From SCBR16-9 sp964537975 (GTDB lineage Bacteria; Hydrogenedentota; Hydrogenedentia; Hydrogenedentales; SCBR16-9): DNA of 64,000 nt. The notes beneath the pieces were generated by a model that did not search any database, was not told where the DNA came from, and was given only the letters and a program-made list of their open reading frames with translations. Numbering within the stretch: the stretch's first letter is position 1; each line of letters begins with the position of its first letter. The DNA is taken from contig CAZIDP010000009.1 of NCBI GenBank assembly GCA_964537975.1, positions 52,560-116,559 on the forward strand, given 5' to 3'. Below are positions 1 to 8,916 of the stretch, in pieces. A program made the translations under genes and the position numbers.

Positions 1-175
1 TACCCCCAACCAGAACTCGCCCTTGATGGAAAATCAGACACCTATCCTGGGTCTGGATGTATGGGAGCATGCCTATTACTTGAATTACCAGAACAGACGT
101 CCTGAGTATATAGAAGCATTCTGGAATGTAGTCAACTGGGATAAAGTGTCTGAGCTGTATGCTGCCACGCAGTAA
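1..175 (+). CDS. Superoxide dismutase (Fe/Mn family), C-terminal part
   Basis: This is the last 57 codons of a gene whose start lies before the window. The frame begins at base 2 and stops at TAA 173-175. The peptide contains DVWEHAYYLNYQNRRPEY followed by AFWNVVNWD, the classic C-terminal signature of Fe/Mn superoxide dismutases. The Asp and His of DVWEH are the last two metal ligands. The enzyme disproportionates superoxide to peroxide and oxygen, normally in the cytoplasm. Whether it uses Fe or Mn cannot be told from this fragment. A hairpin terminator follows 45 bases after the stop. Confidence 0.95.
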   Translation, partial: TPNQNSPLMENQTPILGLDVWEHAYYLNYQNRRPEYIEAFWNVVNWDKVSELYAATQ

Positions 176-219
176 TGGTTGACGACATTTCCAGGTAGTA
201 CCATTTACACCGAAATAGC

Positions 220-256
220 GGGAGGGGTTGAATTTATCAACCACCTCCCTTTTTTA
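220..256 (+). terminator. Rho-independent terminator after the superoxide dismutase gene
   Basis: GGGAGGGGTTGA pairs with TCAACCACCTCCC around a short ATTTA loop, with one bulged A, and is followed by a run of six T. It ends the dismutase transcript and separates it from the convergent gene at 271-777. Confidence 0.85.
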
Positions 257-270
257 TTGAGTACATTGCA

Positions 271-777
271 TTATTGTACGTTGTAATACAAGAAGCGGGC
301 GATCTTCCAGGTGTTGTCATTTTGCCGTTTTAATAACCAGACATAATTGGCAACCTGTGATTCTGATTCCATTCCTTCACGGGTAGGCTCCCAAGTTCCA
401 CTGAAGGTCGCTCGCAACTCTGCCCAGTCACCATGTATGTGAATCTCATGAATGTTGAGCAAGCATTCTTTCGGAATGACAACTTCCAACAACCCACGAA
501 CAAATGTGGAAACCTGATCGCGCCCGATGAGGGTTTCACCACGGCTTTCGCCTGCAATGATAATATCCGCTGTATAGAGTGCGTTATTGGCTTGAGCATC
601 ACGATCCACAATAGACGCCAACCAGGTGTCAGCAACTATCCTTACCTGGGCAACCTGGGCAACCGTATCATTCTTGCTATCTTGTGTTGACGTAATCGAA
701 TCATCAGCAGCAATTACAGACAGACTGGCAAGCAGCACAAAAATTAATACGCATACTGATTTGTGATAATTCAACAT
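271..777 (-). CDS. Secreted SnoaL/NTF2-like protein (DUF4440 type)
   Basis: A 168-residue protein. The start is placed at the ATG at 777, because GGAG lies a normal distance upstream and the N-terminus then forms a clean signal peptide (basic MLNYHK, a hydrophobic core, then SVIAA). The mature part has the pattern of small cone-shaped NTF2-like domains: a helix around VRIVADTWLASIVDRDAQANNALYT, a GESRGETLIGRDQVSTFVRG segment, then beta strands ending in NTWKIARFLYYN. Such domains bind small ligands or act as minor isomerases or hydrolases, and the substrate cannot be predicted. It is monocistronic and convergent with the dismutase gene. Confidence 0.7.
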   Translation of the reverse strand: MLNYHKSVCVLIFVLLASLSVIAADDSITSTQDSKNDTVAQVAQVRIVADTWLASIVDRDAQANNALYTADIIIAGESRGETLIGRDQVSTFVRGLLEVVIPKECLLNIHEIHIHGDWAELRATFSGTWEPTREGMESESQVANYVWLLKRQNDNTWKIARFLYYNVQ

Positions 778-861
778 AATGTACATCTCCAAAATATTAC
801 TGGCCAACGGTTTCCTGAAATCATTTCGCTTCAGCTTCACATTCTCATGCAGGATACGCAA

Positions 862-1112
862 TACAAATTATTCACTGCAACTATTTACACGTCTGATCTA
901 CATGCCATATTAATTTTTATTTTCCTTTCCTCAACTATGCCACGTCATCAACGCCTTGTTTCAAATTAAATCACCTTGTTGTAATTTGAAACAATATTTT
1001 ACTGATTCACAAACTCTATTCAAAACACCTGCATGCAAAAAAATCATACTAACTTCTTTATTTTAAAAGTGTTACAACAATCTTCCCCTGCTCGATAATG
1101 CAGGAAAAAAAC
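862..1112. other. Intergenic region without a recognised gene
   Basis: AT-rich spacer between the SnoaL-like gene and the small heat-shock genes. I see no credible coding frame or RNA gene; it leads into the -24/-12 promoter. Confidence 0.5.
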
Positions 1113-1130
1113 TTGGCATACCGATTGCTT
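1113..1130 (+). promoter_or_regulatory. Sigma-54 (-24/-12) promoter of the hsp20 pair
   Basis: The sequence reads TTGGCATACCGATTGCTT. It has TGGCA, six bases, then TTGC, so the invariant GG (1115-1116) and GC (1127-1128) are 12 bases apart, exactly the RpoN spacing. The predicted start of transcription is near 1140, giving a leader of about 85 bases before the Hsp20 start at 1226. A sigma-54 gene is present in the same window at 49129-50571. No enhancer-binding site was identified. Confidence 0.7.
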
Positions 1131-1225
1131 ATTAAAAGATGAAGACCGCTAGGCGGATCAGTAATCAACAATAGCTACCATCAAGTTGAAAACAACTACC
1201 AAGAAAGATAAAGGAGGTATCGACA

Positions 1226-1687
1226 ATGAATAGAACATGGGATTCCATTCGTGAGTTGGATGAATTAAGACGACAAGTCGAGCGGATATTTGAAGACTCA
1301 AATGCGTGGCGCAGGCCCTTCACCAGGTTTTCTTTTCTACCAGGTATTGCCGCCCGCTCCTACCCCCTGATGAATGTTGCAGAAGACCAAAATAACGTAT
1401 ACGTAGAAGCGCTGGCGCCTGGATTGAATCCGGATACACTGGAAATCACAGTACAAGATGGCACATTGCGCCTGAGTGGTGAAAAGTCAACTATCAACGA
1501 AGATGTCAAGCCTGAGGCATACCACCGAAATGAACGCAGCGCCGGACGTTTTGTGCGTACTCTGGCATTGCCAGTGAGCGTCAGCAATGAAAATGTGAAA
1601 GCCAATTACAAAAATGGTCTGTTGTCTTTAACATTACCCAAAGCTGAAGAAGCAAAACCAAAGCAAATTCAAGTTACAGTTGGGTAA
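1226..1687 (+). CDS. Small heat-shock protein (Hsp20/alpha-crystallin)
   Basis: A 153-residue ATP-independent holdase that keeps unfolding proteins from aggregating in the cytoplasm. The alpha-crystallin domain runs from about residue 47 to 145. It has the typical VYVEALAPGLNPDTLEITV opening, the FVRTLALP strand and the ANYKNGLLSLTLPKAEEAKPKQIQV ending with the A-x-x-x-n-G-v-L motif and a C-terminal IQV anchor. The start follows a near-perfect AAAGGAGGT ribosome site. It is the first gene of a tandem pair with 1789-2181 and lies behind a -24/-12 promoter, which suggests sigma-54-dependent stress control. Confidence 0.95.
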   Translation: MNRTWDSIRELDELRRQVERIFEDSNAWRRPFTRFSFLPGIAARSYPLMNVAEDQNNVYVEALAPGLNPDTLEITVQDGTLRLSGEKSTINEDVKPEAYHRNERSAGRFVRTLALPVSVSNENVKANYKNGLLSLTLPKAEEAKPKQIQVTVG

Positions 1688-1788
1688 TAGACAGATAAAA
1701 AATATCTACACCCAACAAAAAGTTCGTTTGAAATGTAAACTCAGTTCAACAATATAGAAGAAATAATTAATTGTTGGAGGTGACAACC

Positions 1789-2181
1789 ATGAAAGAGAAC
1801 ACAGTACCTATGAAACAACAGCATCAACAAACATTACAAGAAACCCGGGATGAAAACCGCACTTTGATTCCTCCGGTAGACATATTTGAATCCAATGATG
1901 GATTGGCAGTCGTAGCAGACCTGCCAGGAGTCACGAAAGACAAGGTCGAGGTACATGTCGAAAATGATGTACTGACCTTGAAGGCCACGGCGGAATCCAG
2001 TATGCAGGTTGAACCTCACTTCAGAGAATTTGAATTGCACAACTACTTCCGTCAATTCCAATTGAGTGATAAAGTTGATCAGGAAAAGATCAAGGCAGAA
2101 ATGAAAAACGGTGTGCTGATCATTCGATTGCCTAAAAAAGAAGCATTAAAGCCCAAACAGATTGCCGTCGAAGTCGCATAA
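1789..2181 (+). CDS. Small heat-shock protein (second Hsp20)
   Basis: A 130-residue Hsp20 paralogue of its upstream neighbour. The ATG at 1789 is chosen because GGAGGTGA lies 5 bases ahead of it; an in-frame TTG at 1771 overlaps that site. A short Gln-rich polar N-terminus precedes the alpha-crystallin domain (PPVDIFESNDGLAVVADLPGV, then AEMKNGVLIIRLPKKEA). The C-terminus KPKQIAVEVA resembles the I-x-V anchor. Tandem Hsp20 genes often encode co-assembling subunits with different client preferences. A strong terminator follows. Confidence 0.95.
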   Translation: MKENTVPMKQQHQQTLQETRDENRTLIPPVDIFESNDGLAVVADLPGVTKDKVEVHVENDVLTLKATAESSMQVEPHFREFELHNYFRQFQLSDKVDQEKIKAEMKNGVLIIRLPKKEALKPKQIAVEVA

Positions 2182-2248
2182 AGTCTCAAGGAGCTTAAAA
2201 TTCAGTAACAGAAAAAAGTTGGTACGTTATTAACCATTCGATTAAACG

Positions 2249-2286
2249 AATACCCTTCCAGGATGGAGGGGTATTCTTTTTCATTA
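2249..2286 (+). terminator. Rho-independent terminator of the hsp20 operon
   Basis: AATACCCTTCCA and TGGAGGGGTATT form a 12-bp stem with one G-T pair and a GGA loop, followed by CTTTTTC. It also sits between convergent genes and may work for both strands. Confidence 0.85.
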
Positions 2287-2335
2287 AAATGAGATGATGC
2301 AAAGGCTGCATGGAAAAGAAAATAACACATATTAA

Positions 2336-5300
2336 TTAACTACTGACTACAGATACATTCACCGCTTCAGCGGCTTGCACAACATCCTCACGCCCAGTGA
2401 AAACCAGGACCTGTTGACTGTCTGAAGTCATACGTTGTATAAGGCGCAGGGTACGCTCCAACTGCCAGTTGTCAAACCCGGCGAAAGGTTCGACAAACAG
2501 TAACGGCAGCGGTTCCTTGTCATACGTCAATGCTTGTAGTAATGCAAGACGCAGGGCCATATACAGTTGTGCCAAAATTGCAGGACTAATCTCAGAAACT
2601 CCTCCATTCTGCATCACACCATTTACATCCATCAGTTGAATATGAAACAGCTCATTGATATCCATGCTGTGAAATTTCCCTCCGGACAACAATTCTATAT
2701 GCGGTTGCACACGTCGAAGTAATTCCGGCACAAGGTGTTGATTCGTCACTTTCATCGCGTCTTCAAGCAGTGTCAGGGCACGGGTGGCTGCTTCCAATTC
2801 AATTTCAAGCACATCCAGACGCTTTCTGTGCCAAGCCAATGATTCTTCAATCAAGGTCGGATTGCCCAAGGACAATTGGCGTTGTGAAAGCCGCATTTGT
2901 TCTTCACGGTACCCGGCTTCACGCAACTCCAACGTACTGTTCAACGCATCCAATTCAGCCCGCAATGCTTCACCGGGACGATCCGGTTCTTTCGGCAAAG
3001 GACTGTCCGCTTTGACTCGCCGCCTGATCTCAGTTATATCGCGACCGTGCAACAGAGAATCCAACTCATTTTCCAGACGGACTCTCTCTTCCCATACTTC
3101 CTGATATTGATGGTGCAATTTTTCTTTTTCATACCATTCTTCGAGTCTGGTAACTCCAGCTTTGCCCAACATGGTTTTTAAAGCAGTTTCCTCTTTGACA
3201 ACCTGGGCTGACTCTGTATCAATTCGGGATTTCAATTCCAAATACTGTTCACAAAGCAATTCCTGACGATGTTCAGCTTCTCGATGAGTTCCAACATACA
3301 CACGGAACTGACGCAAAGCTTCCAAAGGCGCGGAATGGGTGGGGTTGGGAACATAGCCATACTTTTCAAAGTGATTTTTTAAGGACTTCTCCGCTTCTGC
3401 CATATGATTACGTGCAATGGCATGCTCCTCCTTCAAACGATTATACTCTTGCTGCTGGCGTTCCAACATCGAACGGTATTCGGTGACACGCCGCTTGGCT
3501 TCTCGATATTCCTGGTACCGTGCTATGGCATTGCCTGCCGCTTCTTCGACATCACTCTCTGATAATATGTGTATTCCTATGGGGCGAAATGTATCTTGTA
3601 TACGTTGTAACAATTTGGGTACACGTTCTTCTGCTTCAGATGCCCGTTCATGAACCACTTTCAGTAATGCTTCACGTGCAAGCAGTTCAGACTTGGCTTC
3701 TCTGTAGGTGTCATACATCGCTTCAAGTTCGCGTAAAGATTGACAACCAGCTTGCTGCATCGTTTTTTCAACCAGTACAGAAATATCGGTGTATTCCTGA
3801 ACCTTGCTACGTTCCACTCTCTGAGACCTGCTGAGTCCTTCCACAGGTTCACCGGATTGCCCTGAAGAATCCAGCATGATGAGTTCTGTGTCGAGTTGTT
3901 TTAATCGTTTTCGTGCATACACATGGTTTCCGGTAAAATACAGCATGGAGATCATCATCAGGAGACTAGATACCAGAATACCCGGATTCTGATAATGAAC
4001 AAATGCAGCCAAAGTCAAGAGCAAAAAAAGACCACAACCAGTAGCCATCCAGAGGAAACCTGGCATTCTTTCTGAAATTTCATCAGACTCCAACCGAAGC
4101 ATTTGCCATTGCCGATTTTGGAGCAATTTCCCTTCACGATTTTCATGTTGCAACTCTTCGTACCGGCGAATGTCACTGGAGAAATTGGCCCAATCAGAAA
4201 ACACGGCAGTAGCATTCGCATTTGCTGCTTTAAACTTATCGTATTCTGCTTGCAACAAGTCACGTTGCATACATTCATCATTGCGTGCACGAATAGCCAC
4301 AATGAACGAATGGGTGAGTTGCGTTACCCATTCAACCGGGTCAGCGGCAAAACGACTGAAATCAGGCAAAATAGCCGAGCGGTCTTGTGCTTGAAGCAAG
4401 CGTGTTTCGGTATCTTCAATTTGTTCTTGAACTGATTCGAGATGGTTGCCCAATTTTTGTAATTTAGCAAAATTCTGATGTAATTTTTCTTCAAGCGCTT
4501 CTGGCACATCTTCTTCACTGCGTTGCTGTACTTGAATATTTTCAAGGTCAAGGTTTTCATGATGCACTTTTTCTTTTAATGCATCCATCTCTGTCATAGA
4601 GCGTTCGAGTTGTAATTTAGCTGTTAATAATCGGTTTTCCTGATGACGAAGTGTAGGAGTAAGGTCCGATGGAAAATCTCGTGCAGCACTCAAGCCAAAA
4701 CACTGTTGAGTCGATTCGGCGATTCTACGCAGCAGTATTTCTGCTTCATTTAATCGTTTCGCACGCTCATGTGCTTCCAATGTATGTATGTCAACTTCAA
4801 CCTGCTGGCGTCGCTGGTGAAAACGGACAAGTTCTTCCTCCATACGTTCCAGTTCAGCCAAGCTTTCTCGAACATCACGCCAGGCTGTTCGACTGAAGTC
4901 CAGTTCTTTTTGTAAAGAATTACATCGGTTTCGCAATCGCGTGAGTGGCTTGGCGGGTGTACCACCTCGACCAATGTAAACGATTCTGCTGTCTAACCAG
5001 GAACACGCTGTTGTAGCCGAATACTGGGCTGCACCACTCCCTGCAAGCATGGCCAATTGATGCGAGACATCTGCGAGATTAAAGCTATCACCCAATTCAT
5101 TAAGATGCTCTTGCCGTATCAGGGTGAGCGAGGCAAAAGTAGCACACGAGAATCCAGCAATTGGCAACGAATTACCAATGAAACCATTTGCAGAAACACC
5201 CATGCTGTTTTCAAAATCATGGCCACTATTATTGTGAATAGCAGATTTCAGACCATCTTTAGTTACAAAACAGTGTTCGGTTCCCGATTCAAGACGAACA

Positions 5301-5479
5301 CCCAAACGCCCGGACAAATGATGTTTTTGTGTAGATGGATAGAGCAACTGCAATATCATATCTATCAGAGGATTTACATGCTGCTCATTATTTACTTTGA
5401 CAACTTGCACTCCTGTATCAAATTGATAATCCAAGAAGGTATCGCCCGGCCTGGTCAATTCCAATGAACGGTATATCAC
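2336..5479 (-). CDS. SbcC/YhaN-like coiled-coil protein with degenerate ATPase motifs
   Basis: A 1047-residue protein with the architecture of YhaN-type SMC/Rad50-like ATPases: N-terminal head, long coiled coils, two membrane segments in the middle (about residues 471-516), more coiled coil, and a C-terminal head. The P-loop position, residues 28-37, reads KVNNEQHVNP where the family has YGPNEAGKST, so the Gly, Lys and Ser/Thr that bind ATP are missing. The signature-like segment is VSEISPAILAQLYMALRLA (family LSxGTxxQLYLALRLA). The Walker B position reads PLLFVEPFAGFD instead of LILDDPF, losing the Mg-binding Asp but keeping an acid. The start is GTG, overlapping the upstream stop by 4 bases, with GAGGAGG ahead. 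The frame is intact over 3.1 kb, so it is probably an expressed non-ATP-hydrolysing scaffold. Family assignment is confident; function is inferred. Confidence 0.8.
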   Translation of the reverse strand: MIYRSLELTRPGDTFLDYQFDTGVQVVKVNNEQHVNPLIDMILQLLYPSTQKHHLSGRLGVRLESGTEHCFVTKDGLKSAIHNNSGHDFENSMGVSANGFIGNSLPIAGFSCATFASLTLIRQEHLNELGDSFNLADVSHQLAMLAGSGAAQYSATTACSWLDSRIVYIGRGGTPAKPLTRLRNRCNSLQKELDFSRTAWRDVRESLAELERMEEELVRFHQRRQQVEVDIHTLEAHERAKRLNEAEILLRRIAESTQQCFGLSAARDFPSDLTPTLRHQENRLLTAKLQLERSMTEMDALKEKVHHENLDLENIQVQQRSEEDVPEALEEKLHQNFAKLQKLGNHLESVQEQIEDTETRLLQAQDRSAILPDFSRFAADPVEWVTQLTHSFIVAIRARNDECMQRDLLQAEYDKFKAANANATAVFSDWANFSSDIRRYEELQHENREGKLLQNRQWQMLRLESDEISERMPGFLWMATGCGLFLLLTLAAFVHYQNPGILVSSLLMMISMLYFTGNHVYARKRLKQLDTELIMLDSSGQSGEPVEGLSRSQRVERSKVQEYTDISVLVEKTMQQAGCQSLRELEAMYDTYREAKSELLAREALLKVVHERASEAEERVPKLLQRIQDTFRPIGIHILSESDVEEAAGNAIARYQEYREAKRRVTEYRSMLERQQQEYNRLKEEHAIARNHMAEAEKSLKNHFEKYGYVPNPTHSAPLEALRQFRVYVGTHREAEHRQELLCEQYLELKSRIDTESAQVVKEETALKTMLGKAGVTRLEEWYEKEKLHHQYQEVWEERVRLENELDSLLHGRDITEIRRRVKADSPLPKEPDRPGEALRAELDALNSTLELREAGYREEQMRLSQRQLSLGNPTLIEESLAWHRKRLDVLEIELEAATRALTLLEDAMKVTNQHLVPELLRRVQPHIELLSGGKFHSMDINELFHIQLMDVNGVMQNGGVSEISPAILAQLYMALRLALLQALTYDKEPLPLLFVEPFAGFDNWQLERTLRLIQRMTSDSQQVLVFTGREDVVQAAEAVNVSVVSS

Positions 5480-6633
5480 AACAGGTCCTCCTCAACACCA
5501 TTGGCAGGAAAAGGTGTCTCGGGGTGAAAAGCAATCCAACCAGCTTCACGGGCACGCATCAATACACGACGTCGCCGTTGGTCGGGAACATCAAGTATTT
5601 CATGGTTAATCTGGCGAAGAAAAATGCCAAGCGTAGTATTGGAAGACGACAGCTCATTAAAAAAAGTCAGGGGCTGCGTATCATCGACTACCTCAATGTA
5701 TTGTAACTCTTCACTCAAAGCAATTTGTATTTCCGGCAAGACACCACGTACCTTGAGTGACAAGGTTCCCGATAATAAAACACGCACTACTAAACGATCC
5801 AGTAGATAACTGGTTCTGTGCATAAGCAAGACCAGCTTTTCATATAGATCATCTGCCGACATGCTTTCATCACACTCCAACGTGCAGACATGAAATACCA
5901 ATGCATCTGTTGGAACAAGTCGTGGGGTAACCAAAATACCAGATTCCATATCTACGGTTACTTCAATATAATGGTGAACTCCGGTCTCGTCAAACTGTGC
6001 TCCTTGAACTGAACCTGATATACCAACTACGCCTTGTTCCATTGTCTTTATACTGCATGGTGCATTGGTATAGCCAAGCGCAAAATAATTTGTTTTGCCT
6101 GATGCATTCTGCAATGACAGTGGCAAATAACCAGAATCACCATCGGGTACCGGTGTGTGTGCCAACACCACGCGACACCGATTGGAGTCACCCCATGAGT
6201 TTATTGGGAATTCCGGTAGTGGTGCTTCTGCACCAGTAATTGAGCACCCCGCAATATCCAGGGGGACATGAGGGTGATTAAACACAGACCACCTGTCCAT
6301 GAAAAAACGTACATTATCGGGCCATACCCCCCGATTGTATGGTGCATCTTCAGTTATCGGGTCAACTTCCCCCGCAACTATTAAAACAGGGATTCTGCCA
6401 AGACCTCCAAGCTGATTTTTCAACCAACGGAGTGTATCTGGCATATAGCGTATTGATTCAAGCATGTTACCTGAGATGAGCACGGCATCGGCAGGCCAGG
6501 TTAAAGCGCGGCGTAATATACGCTCCAATGAATTGCGTAGTTCTTCCCTGCAAGCGTTGCATTGCTCTGGTGGCAACCCCGCAGCAGCATAAGAGCGATC
6601 AAGTCGTATATCTGAAAGATGTATGAGTTTCAT
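5476..6633 (-). CDS. SbcD/YhaO-like metallophosphoesterase homologue lacking metal ligands
   Basis: A 385-residue protein with the fold order of Mre11/SbcD/YhaO nucleases. Most metal ligands are replaced. Motif I is SDIRLD (D8 kept, H10 to R). Motif II is SGNMLE (D56 to N, second Asp to E). Motif III is AGEVDP where GNHDP is expected (N to E, H to V). Motif IV keeps H159 in VVLAHTP. Motif V is ALGYTN instead of ALGHIH. Without a two-metal centre it should not act as a nuclease. It is translationally coupled, by a 4-base overlap, to the SbcC/YhaN-like gene, which is likewise degenerate, so the two probably still form a complex. It starts divergently from the UroD-like gene at 6938. Confidence 0.8.
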   Translation of the reverse strand: MKLIHLSDIRLDRSYAAAGLPPEQCNACREELRNSLERILRRALTWPADAVLISGNMLESIRYMPDTLRWLKNQLGGLGRIPVLIVAGEVDPITEDAPYNRGVWPDNVRFFMDRWSVFNHPHVPLDIAGCSITGAEAPLPEFPINSWGDSNRCRVVLAHTPVPDGDSGYLPLSLQNASGKTNYFALGYTNAPCSIKTMEQGVVGISGSVQGAQFDETGVHHYIEVTVDMESGILVTPRLVPTDALVFHVCTLECDESMSADDLYEKLVLLMHRTSYLLDRLVVRVLLSGTLSLKVRGVLPEIQIALSEELQYIEVVDDTQPLTFFNELSSSNTTLGIFLRQINHEILDVPDQRRRRVLMRAREAGWIAFHPETPFPANGVEEDLL

Positions 6634-6937
6634 TTTGACACTAATTTTTTTGGATGAAGCCTACCGATGAACACCCATAGTGACCAGGTGGCCGATGCTT
6701 AAGTGTAGTGGATTTTATTGATAAAAAGCCAAAATTTGAGCGTGATTGAATATACTTATATTAAAAAAACACCGGCTTGTGGCTATTTTCAGATTTTCAC
6801 TGGCTTGACTTACACATTTAGATGTTCCATCATTATGATTACAACCAAAGTGAACCATTACGATTCAAAAAATTATTTCATTGCAGGGGGCTGTTTATTT
6901 CAATATAAGTTCAGAGTAACAACAAAGGCAGGGATCA
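6634..6937. other. Divergent intergenic region
   Basis: AT-rich region of about 300 bases between the SbcD-like gene (minus) and the UroD-like gene (plus). It should hold promoters for both, but I see no clear -35/-10 pair, hairpin or small gene. Confidence 0.4.
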
Positions 6938-8050
6938 ATGTCCATTTTTTCATTGCGTGAAATTAATCTGCGTGTATTCCAGAAACTTCCCTATCCCGCT
7001 ATACTCTTTCAACCACGCCTTGAACCCTGGTATGAGTTGCATCACCAGCAGCACGACATGCCACCAGAATACCTGGTTGATGGCGTTCGGGGATTCTATG
7101 AACAACTTGGTTTGTCTATGCGTTATATGCATTACTATACCAATATACCCAGCCCGGTAGAAACGCGATACCACCCTGATATGCAGATACACCATGTGGA
7201 ATCTTCAAATGGCTGGACGCATGTTGTAGAAACCCCATTTGGCCCTTGGAAAACAGAATATCGAGTATCTGAAGGTGGTTGCCGCATTTCTGATTTTCCA
7301 ATGAAATCTATTGATGACATTCCCAAGCTTCGCTGGTTGTATGAACATACCGAATATGTTTTCAACCACGAAGCCTTCCTGATAGGCCAAGAATTTTTGG
7401 GGGATTTAGGACAGCCGCAATTCTGGGTACCCAGAAGCCCTTATCAGGCATTGTGTTTGGACTATATGGCTTTTACCGACTTTGTTGAGTTCACAATGTC
7501 ATATCCAAAAGAGATGATGGATACATGTACTGTTATTGATGCCGCCTATGACGCGCTCTATGAGTCTCTGAGCAATTGTACCGATCTTACCATTATCAAC
7601 TTTGGAGAAAACGTTGACGGCCGGCTGCTTACACCGGCTTTGTTTGAAACCTATCACCTGCCCTTTTATGAGAAACGCTCGAATCAACTTCGAAATAAAG
7701 GTATTTTTACGACTGTTCACTTTGATGGTAGTTTGAGAAATTTACTGCCATTTTTAAAAGACGTGCCTTTTGACGGCTTGGAAGCTTTAACTCCCAAGCC
7801 CCAGGGTGATGTGTCATTAGAAGAAATCAAAGAAGCAATAGGAGATAAAATTCTACTCGATGTAATTCCCGCAATACTTTTTATGTCACCTTTTACACCC
7901 GACGATGTGATGAATTGCGTGGATGAAATAATAAACCTTTTTTATCCAAACATTATACTGGGAATCTCAGATGAAATTCCTATGGGAGCAGGTACTGAAG
8001 TAATTCCTATGATAGAACAAATTGTAGAAATTTGCAAAACAGCCAGATAA
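6938..8050 (+). CDS. Uroporphyrinogen decarboxylase-like (URO-D superfamily) protein
   Basis: A 370-residue TIM-barrel protein of the URO-D/cobalamin-methyltransferase superfamily. Diagnostic segments are IINFGENVDGRLLTP, a FTTVHFDGSLRNLLPFL strand-loop, FDGLEALTPKPQGDVSLEE and the LLDVIPAILF strand. Members include HemE and the MtaA/MtbA corrinoid methyltransferases. This one has H-F-D where zinc methyltransferases use H-x-C, so neither haem synthesis nor a specific methyl transfer can be claimed. The start follows AGGGA at a normal distance. The next gene, 52 bases downstream, is a PhyH-like oxygenase, and the two are probably co-transcribed. A second URO-D-like protein is encoded at 56190. 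Confidence 0.85.
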   Translation: MSIFSLREINLRVFQKLPYPAILFQPRLEPWYELHHQQHDMPPEYLVDGVRGFYEQLGLSMRYMHYYTNIPSPVETRYHPDMQIHHVESSNGWTHVVETPFGPWKTEYRVSEGGCRISDFPMKSIDDIPKLRWLYEHTEYVFNHEAFLIGQEFLGDLGQPQFWVPRSPYQALCLDYMAFTDFVEFTMSYPKEMMDTCTVIDAAYDALYESLSNCTDLTIINFGENVDGRLLTPALFETYHLPFYEKRSNQLRNKGIFTTVHFDGSLRNLLPFLKDVPFDGLEALTPKPQGDVSLEEIKEAIGDKILLDVIPAILFMSPFTPDDVMNCVDEIINLFYPNIILGISDEIPMGAGTEVIPMIEQIVEICKTAR

Positions 8051-8101
8051 TCTATAATAAATTGTTCATTGATAAACTATACGTTAAACGAGGTATAACA
8101 A

Positions 8102-8839
8102 ATGCAACAGGTTGATCAAACTCCTACTACTTTCTACAAGAAAAATGGTTATTACCTGTGGAGTAAACCTGTCTTTTCTCTAAGTAAATTTCAGCAACTG
8201 CAAACTATTTTCAACGAAATGGTTACCGCCAACCCGGGAGTACGAACAGACACTTTCGATACACCGCATTTTAAGGATGAACGCCTGCTGGAATTTCTAA
8301 CGGATGACACCGTACTGGATTTGGTAGAACCATTCATTGGCCCCCACATTGGCCTATGGTCCAGTCATTTCATCAGCAAAGAACCTGGCATTGGGCGGCG
8401 CACACCCTGGCACACCGATGCTGACTACTGGCAAGGTCGTTTTGATCGTTATGATCAGATCATAACTGTCTGGCTGGCGCTTGATAATGTAGATCGGGAA
8501 AACGGATGTATGAAAGTCATTCCCGGCTCACATATTGGTGAAGCCCACATATATACCGCAGTAGACCAAGACAGCAATCTCTTTTCTACAGAGTTAATGC
8601 TTGAACCTGATATTGAGGCAACTGCAGTCTATTTTGAGCTGGAACCCAATTCTTGTTCTCTGCATGATGCGCGTATCATTCATGGCGCAGAACCCAATAC
8701 CAGTGCCAGGCGACGCTGTGGTTATACCATGCGTTATTTTTCTCAGACCATGCGATTGATTCCAGAGAACAATCAAGGTCACCTTCTCTGGCATTGCCGT
8801 GGTAAAAATATTGCAAACAATCCAGTAGTGAATTACTAG
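8102..8839 (+). CDS. Phytanoyl-CoA dioxygenase (PhyH) family oxygenase
   Basis: A 245-residue Fe(II)/2-oxoglutarate-dependent oxygenase. The iron triad is visible as WHTDADYW (H104, D106) and IIHGAEPN (H194). An Arg in SARRRCGYTMRYF is placed to bind the 2-oxoglutarate carboxylate. VIPGSHIGEAH is also characteristic of the family. It should hydroxylate a small organic substrate using oxygen and 2-oxoglutarate; the substrate is unknown. The ribosome site GAGGT precedes the ATG. Its close spacing to the URO-D-like gene suggests a two-gene operon. Confidence 0.9.
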   Translation: MQQVDQTPTTFYKKNGYYLWSKPVFSLSKFQQLQTIFNEMVTANPGVRTDTFDTPHFKDERLLEFLTDDTVLDLVEPFIGPHIGLWSSHFISKEPGIGRRTPWHTDADYWQGRFDRYDQIITVWLALDNVDRENGCMKVIPGSHIGEAHIYTAVDQDSNLFSTELMLEPDIEATAVYFELEPNSCSLHDARIIHGAEPNTSARRRCGYTMRYFSQTMRLIPENNQGHLLWHCRGKNIANNPVVNY

Positions 8840-8916
8840 ATTTCATGCATGCTTATAATTACATAAACAACAAACTACTACACTATTAATTACGCAAAAC
8901 ATATACCGTCAATACT

